NCBI GenBank assembly: GCA_018052735.1
Contig: JAGPMT010000009.1
Location: 17,232-81,231, forward strand
Direction: 5' to 3'
DNA length: 64,000 nucleotides
DNA from: Phycisphaerae bacterium
GTDB lineage: Bacteria; Planctomycetota; Phycisphaerae; Sedimentisphaerales; Anaerohalosphaeraceae
The translations under genes and the position numbers were made by a program. Under the pieces are notes generated by a model that saw only the letters and a list, made by a program, of their open reading frames with translations, had not been told where the DNA came from and made no database searches. Shown here in pieces: positions 60,425 through 64,000 of this stretch (position 1 is its first letter; every line of letters starts with the position of its first letter).

Positions 60425-61987
60425 CTACCGGCCTGCGGCAATGGCATCATCAATATGATAATAATCAAAATCTGCATAGCCGCCCGGCGTTTTGGAGGCC
60501 ATGTTAAACAAACCGAAACGGTAGCCCATAAAGTGCGGCATGGTGTAGGCCATCTGCAGAACCGAACCAATTCGCGTCCAGCTGCTGCCGTCAAGACTGT
60601 AATAGAAATAGGCCTTGTCGGCGCGGTTCCTGAAATCGCATTCAATTTTCAGATAAACCATCTGCTGTTCCAGCGGGATGCTTTCGATTTCTTCCGGCTT
60701 ATCGGACTGGGCGCTGACCATAACGATCAATTTCTTCGGCCCGTCCATTTTTACCCCGACAAATCCGTACTTCCGCTGCAGGGCAATCAGGCCTGCAGAA
60801 TCGCCGTCTTTCATGCCCTCAGTATCCAGTTTGGTGCTGGCCGCACAGACGGGGCCGAAGGTCCGCTGGGTCAGCGTGTTGCGTGCCTGCAGCACATCGC
60901 TGTCCACGCGGCCGGTCGTCAGCCGCAGCCAGCCGCTCCGCTGGCCGACAGACCAGAGGCGGTTGTCGGGATTGTGATTCCACTGCCACGCCAGAGGCAG
61001 CGGCTGACCCGGCTGGCGGTCAAACTCATCCGAGGCAACAATATTGCCCAGACCGCGGCGATTGTCTTCTATATCAATGGTCTGAGGCGCTTTGCCGTCG
61101 ATTCCCAATACCGGCCAGCCGTCTTCCCATCGGACCGGCACCAGCCACGGACAGCGTCCGACCGAACCGCTGTCCTGAAACAAAACCGCATACCATTTGC
61201 CGTCCGGCGTATCAATCAGACAGCCCTGCGCAACGCCCTTATCCTGCAGCACAACACGGCCTTCATAGGGACCGGTGATTGTATCGGCTCGATGAACAAT
61301 CTGCGTGCGCATTCCGCCGCGCGGCCAGGTAATGTTCATGACATAATATTTGCCGTTTACCTTCAGCATCTGTGAGCCTTCGGCCGGCAGGCCGATAGCG
61401 GGTCCGGCCACAGCGCTGGCATTGGGGATGACCACTTCATCAAAGCCCCCTTCCTTGATGCCCGACAAATCCGGCTTGAGTTCCACAAGCCGAAGATTGC
61501 CCACGCCGTAAATCATATACACGCGGCCGTCATCATCAAAAAACAAGGAATGGTCATGCAGGGAAGGGGCAAAGGATGTTTCCGTCCACGGGCCTTTTTC
61601 GATATCCTTGGTGCTGTAAATATGGGTTCGGCCGCTGGTGCTGGAAAAGGTTGATGCATAATAGGTGCCGTTGTGAAAACGCAGGCTGCTGGCCCACGTG
61701 CCCCGGCCGTAGCAGTTGCGTCCGTTTTCCAGATTCATCGCATCATTTTCAACCAGCCGGTCATAAGCATAGCCGACCAGATTCCAATGGACCAGATCGT
61801 TGGATTTCATAATCGGCAGGCCGGGACTCATATGCATTGTGGTGCTGCTCATATAATAAGTATCGCCGACCCGTATGACGGCTACATCCGGCACATCAGC
61901 CCAGATGATAGGATTCTGCGCCGGTTCGGCCAGAACGGAACCAATCGTTAAACAATACATGCAGGCCCATGCAATCAATCGATACAT
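60425..61987 (-). CDS. Secreted GH43 beta-xylosidase/arabinofuranosidase-like enzyme (1)
   Basis: About 520 residues from ATG 61987 with AAGGAGA upstream; longer in-frame extensions lack a signal peptide at the start. Signal peptide about 1-21. Five-blade propeller: base Asp in ADVPDVAVIRVGDTYYMSSTT, pKa-modulator Asp in LHDHSLFFDDDGRVYMIYG, acid Glu in LPAEGSQMLKVNGKYYVMNI. A C-terminal beta-sandwich (about 330-515) with YFYYSLDGSSWTRIG resembles the concanavalin-like domain of GH43 xylosidases. Likely acts on arabinoxylan oligomers. Confidence 0.92.
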   Translation of the reverse strand: MYRLIAWACMYCLTIGSVLAEPAQNPIIWADVPDVAVIRVGDTYYMSSTTMHMSPGLPIMKSNDLVHWNLVGYAYDRLVENDAMNLENGRNCYGRGTWASSLRFHNGTYYASTFSSTSGRTHIYSTKDIEKGPWTETSFAPSLHDHSLFFDDDGRVYMIYGVGNLRLVELKPDLSGIKEGGFDEVVIPNASAVAGPAIGLPAEGSQMLKVNGKYYVMNITWPRGGMRTQIVHRADTITGPYEGRVVLQDKGVAQGCLIDTPDGKWYAVLFQDSGSVGRCPWLVPVRWEDGWPVLGIDGKAPQTIDIEDNRRGLGNIVASDEFDRQPGQPLPLAWQWNHNPDNRLWSVGQRSGWLRLTTGRVDSDVLQARNTLTQRTFGPVCAASTKLDTEGMKDGDSAGLIALQRKYGFVGVKMDGPKKLIVMVSAQSDKPEEIESIPLEQQMVYLKIECDFRNRADKAYFYYSLDGSSWTRIGSVLQMAYTMPHFMGYRFGLFNMASKTPGGYADFDYYHIDDAIAAGR

Positions 61988-62060
61988 TTTGCTAAATCTC
62001 CTTAAAACAATGACTGAAGATTTCATTATTATAACGGCAGTCCGGCCGTCCAGCCAGTTT

Positions 62061-63782
62061 TTATTTGGCTTCATCCATGCGTGCATACGGGCCAACTGTA
62101 GCGCCCAGAAAGAGCGCATCCGGAACAGAAAACGAAATCAGCGACGCATCGGCATTGTCCATCAGGGTTTCCCAGCGGTCATCGGCAAGCGTATATCGGA
62201 ACGAACAGACGGCCTTCTGGACATCGGCCTGCAATCCGATGCTGCCGTTTGGCAAGGGCAGCTCTTTTTCCGCCAATCGGCCTGCTTGGCCGCGATTGAC
62301 GCATTCCAGATACAGGCGGGCATTGCCGCCGCTGCGCTGAACAGCCAGAAAATAATGGTGCCGCTCATTCATAAACAGGACCAAGCCGGCGGAAATCCCC
62401 TCCTCGCTGGGCACATCGAGAATCAGCGAGGCGGTATACACAGGGTGGCGGACGCGGCGGCCCAGATAGCTGGGGTTGCCCGAACCGGTCAGTCTCTCCT
62501 GACGGGCTGTCAGTGCGAGCGTGCCGGCCTGAGCATTCAGAGTCCACCATTTTTCCTTCGGCTGGCGCAGCATCAGCCACTCCGGCGAAAGCGTCTCCTG
62601 CCTGAACTGGTCCACCCACGTGAAGCTGCCGTTAAAAGCAGCCGACGGAGAGGGAGCAGCTGCAGCCCCGCCGGGGGCTTTTGCCGTCAACGGCACACGC
62701 TGGCCGGCCGGAAGAATGACCGGCCAGTCATCCTCTGTCCATGTCGCCGGCAGCAGAAAGGTTTCCCGTCCCATCGGCGATAAACCGTTTGCATACGGAC
62801 GCACAGCCAGAAAAACCGCCCACCAGTTTCCATCGGGACCTATCTCCAAATCGGCATGGCCTGTACAGGTAACCGCACCGGGCACATCGGCGCTTAAATT
62901 CCGCTGCGTCAGGATCGGATTTTTCTCCCACGGCTGATAAGGACCATCGACTTTCCGGCTGCGGAAAATGACCTGTGAATGATCGGGTCCGGTGCCCCCT
63001 TCGGCACAGCAGAGATAATACCAGTCTTTGCGCTTGTAAATATGGGGCCCTTCGATCCAAACGGGCTTGGTCGAAATATCCACCCCGCCGTCAACCAGCA
63101 TCGTGCGCGGACCGATCATTTTTTGGGCCTTGTAATCAAATTCCTGAATCCAGATGGCACGATGACCGCTGTAGCGCGGCGGACCCTGCGGGGCATCGTT
63201 GTTGACAATCCAAGCGCGTCCATCCTCATCAAAAAAGAGGGAAGGGTCGATTCCGGCAAAGCCCAGAGGCGTCGGATTGGACCACGGGCCGGCAGGATTT
63301 TCGGCCGTAACCACAAAATTGCCGGGACCGTCAACCATTGTGCAGACAACATAAAACAAACCCTTGTAATAGGTAATCGCCGGCGCATAGAGCCCGCCGC
63401 TAATGCGGCGGTTTCTGTAGTCCAGCTGCTCGGGGCGGTCAATTACATGTCCCAGCTGGGTCCAGTTCACCAAGTCCGTGCTGTGAAAGATGGGAAGACC
63501 CGGAAAGTACTCAAATGTCGAATTAACCAAATAATAGTCGCTTCCGACGCGGCAGATACTGGGATCAGGATGAAAACCGGCTAAAATCGGATTGCGGTAA
63601 TAGCCCGGCTGCAGCGGGGTATCGGCATTCAAATCCCTGCCGGCATATTCAAACCGCCGAAAGACAATCGAGCGGCCGGCAGAAGGGGTTTGTCCGCTGT
63701 CGGGTTGGCCGTGGACAATCGGGGAAAGGACGAAGCAGAAAATCAGAAATTCTTTCAGTTTGGCGCTGCCTGTCATTGTCAT
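62061..63782 (-). CDS. Secreted GH43 beta-xylosidase-like enzyme (2)
   Basis: 573 residues; GGAGG 5 nt before ATG 63782. Signal peptide about 1-25. Base Asp in GFHPDPSICRVGSDYYLVNS (about 63-82), pKa-modulator Asp in FAGIDPSLFFDEDGRAW, acid Glu in VWIEGPHIYKRKDWYYLCCA. C-terminal beta-sandwich from about 375, with YLGRRVRHPVYTASLIL. Resembles XynB-type GH43 enzymes. First gene of the xylan operon; 73 nt before the next GH43. Confidence 0.93.
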   Translation of the reverse strand: MTMTGSAKLKEFLIFCFVLSPIVHGQPDSGQTPSAGRSIVFRRFEYAGRDLNADTPLQPGYYRNPILAGFHPDPSICRVGSDYYLVNSTFEYFPGLPIFHSTDLVNWTQLGHVIDRPEQLDYRNRRISGGLYAPAITYYKGLFYVVCTMVDGPGNFVVTAENPAGPWSNPTPLGFAGIDPSLFFDEDGRAWIVNNDAPQGPPRYSGHRAIWIQEFDYKAQKMIGPRTMLVDGGVDISTKPVWIEGPHIYKRKDWYYLCCAEGGTGPDHSQVIFRSRKVDGPYQPWEKNPILTQRNLSADVPGAVTCTGHADLEIGPDGNWWAVFLAVRPYANGLSPMGRETFLLPATWTEDDWPVILPAGQRVPLTAKAPGGAAAAPSPSAAFNGSFTWVDQFRQETLSPEWLMLRQPKEKWWTLNAQAGTLALTARQERLTGSGNPSYLGRRVRHPVYTASLILDVPSEEGISAGLVLFMNERHHYFLAVQRSGGNARLYLECVNRGQAGRLAEKELPLPNGSIGLQADVQKAVCSFRYTLADDRWETLMDNADASLISFSVPDALFLGATVGPYARMDEAK

Positions 63783-63858
63783 ATAAACCTCCGTTGTTTA
63801 AAGTTGTCATTATACCGGTTTTTTACAAATTTGCAAATATTACTGCCGGTGGGCGTCA

Positions 63859-64000
63859 TTAAAAGGATGCATTCAGCCAGTCAGCCGCAAACACAGCAAA
63901 TTCATCCAGCCCAATCCGGCAGTCCCCGCTTATATCCCCAGCGCAGTTCTCCTGCAGCCACTCACACCCAAATGCTGTCAAGTCCTCCATGTCCACCGCC
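63859..64000 (-). CDS. C-terminal end of a dockerin-containing protein (truncated by window edge)
   Basis: 46 codons before TAA at 63859-63861, open to the right edge. The visible end includes LTAFGCEWLQENCAGDISGD and then CRIGLDEFAVFAADWLNASF, a dockerin-type repeat (GDISGDCRIGLDEFAVFAADW) like the one in the protein at the left edge. Probably another secreted enzyme or surface protein of the same region; its catalytic part is outside. Confidence 0.8.
   Translation of the reverse strand, partial: AVDMEDLTAFGCEWLQENCAGDISGDCRIGLDEFAVFAADWLNASF

Overview
The window looks like one contig of a Planctomycetota bacterium, most likely class Phycisphaerae (Sedimentisphaerales-like). This is inferred from content: lamin-tail/CotH and dockerin-type secreted proteins, a PEP-CTERM protein, DUF6807-ThuA-Gfo/Idh/MocA gene sets, Tat-like leaders on secreted oxidoreductase-type enzymes, and many glycoside hydrolases without SusC/SusD transporters. 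Both edges cut through genes for dockerin-containing extracellular proteins.

Layout. 0-6.5 kb: the tail of a giant lamin-tail/CotH surface protein, then a convergent GH43 enzyme. 6.5-10 kb: an overlapping pair for polysaccharide assembly (O-antigen-ligase-like protein with TPRs, and a WecA/MraY-like transferase). 10-25.7 kb: housekeeping and envelope genes (DUF4416, proS, aroB, apt, an RpoD-like sigma factor, an SH3 protein, a BaiN-like flavoprotein, an AsmA-like protein, purD, a pseudopilin, a membrane-bound spermidine-synthase-like protein with TPRs). 25.7-28.7 kb: a lipoprotein, a MntA/HepT toxin-antitoxin pair, a PEP-CTERM protein and a secreted protein with two unusual dockerin-like repeats. 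29-37 kb: rodA, rpsU, a decayed second copy of part of uvrB, a secreted zincin peptidase, intact uvrB coupled to nadC, an orphan nuclease-like ORF and birA. 37-46 kb: GH29 fucosidase, tRNA-Lys(CTT), cls, nspC, ribosomal protein THX, a class IV aminotransferase, glnS and cysM.

46.5-63.8 kb is a carbohydrate-catabolism region. A four-gene overlapping operon (UroD-like, DUF6807, ThuA, Gfo/Idh/MocA) diverges from an AraC-type regulator whose intergenic region carries three near-identical decamers. A NarL-type response regulator follows, with a perfect 8-bp inverted repeat in front of it. Then comes a run of minus-strand xylan genes transcribed GH43, GH43, CE6-like esterase, GH29, CE1-malectin-CE1, GH10, with an enolase-superfamily gene downstream. 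Together they could remove acetyl, feruloyl, arabinosyl/xylosyl and fucosyl decorations and cut the xylan backbone outside the cytoplasm.

No CRISPR array, rRNA, prophage or intact insertion sequence was seen. The most unusual item is the gap-free 168-nt uvrB fragment at 31209-31376, which carries an in-frame stop and sits beside a dispersed-repeat-like sequence.
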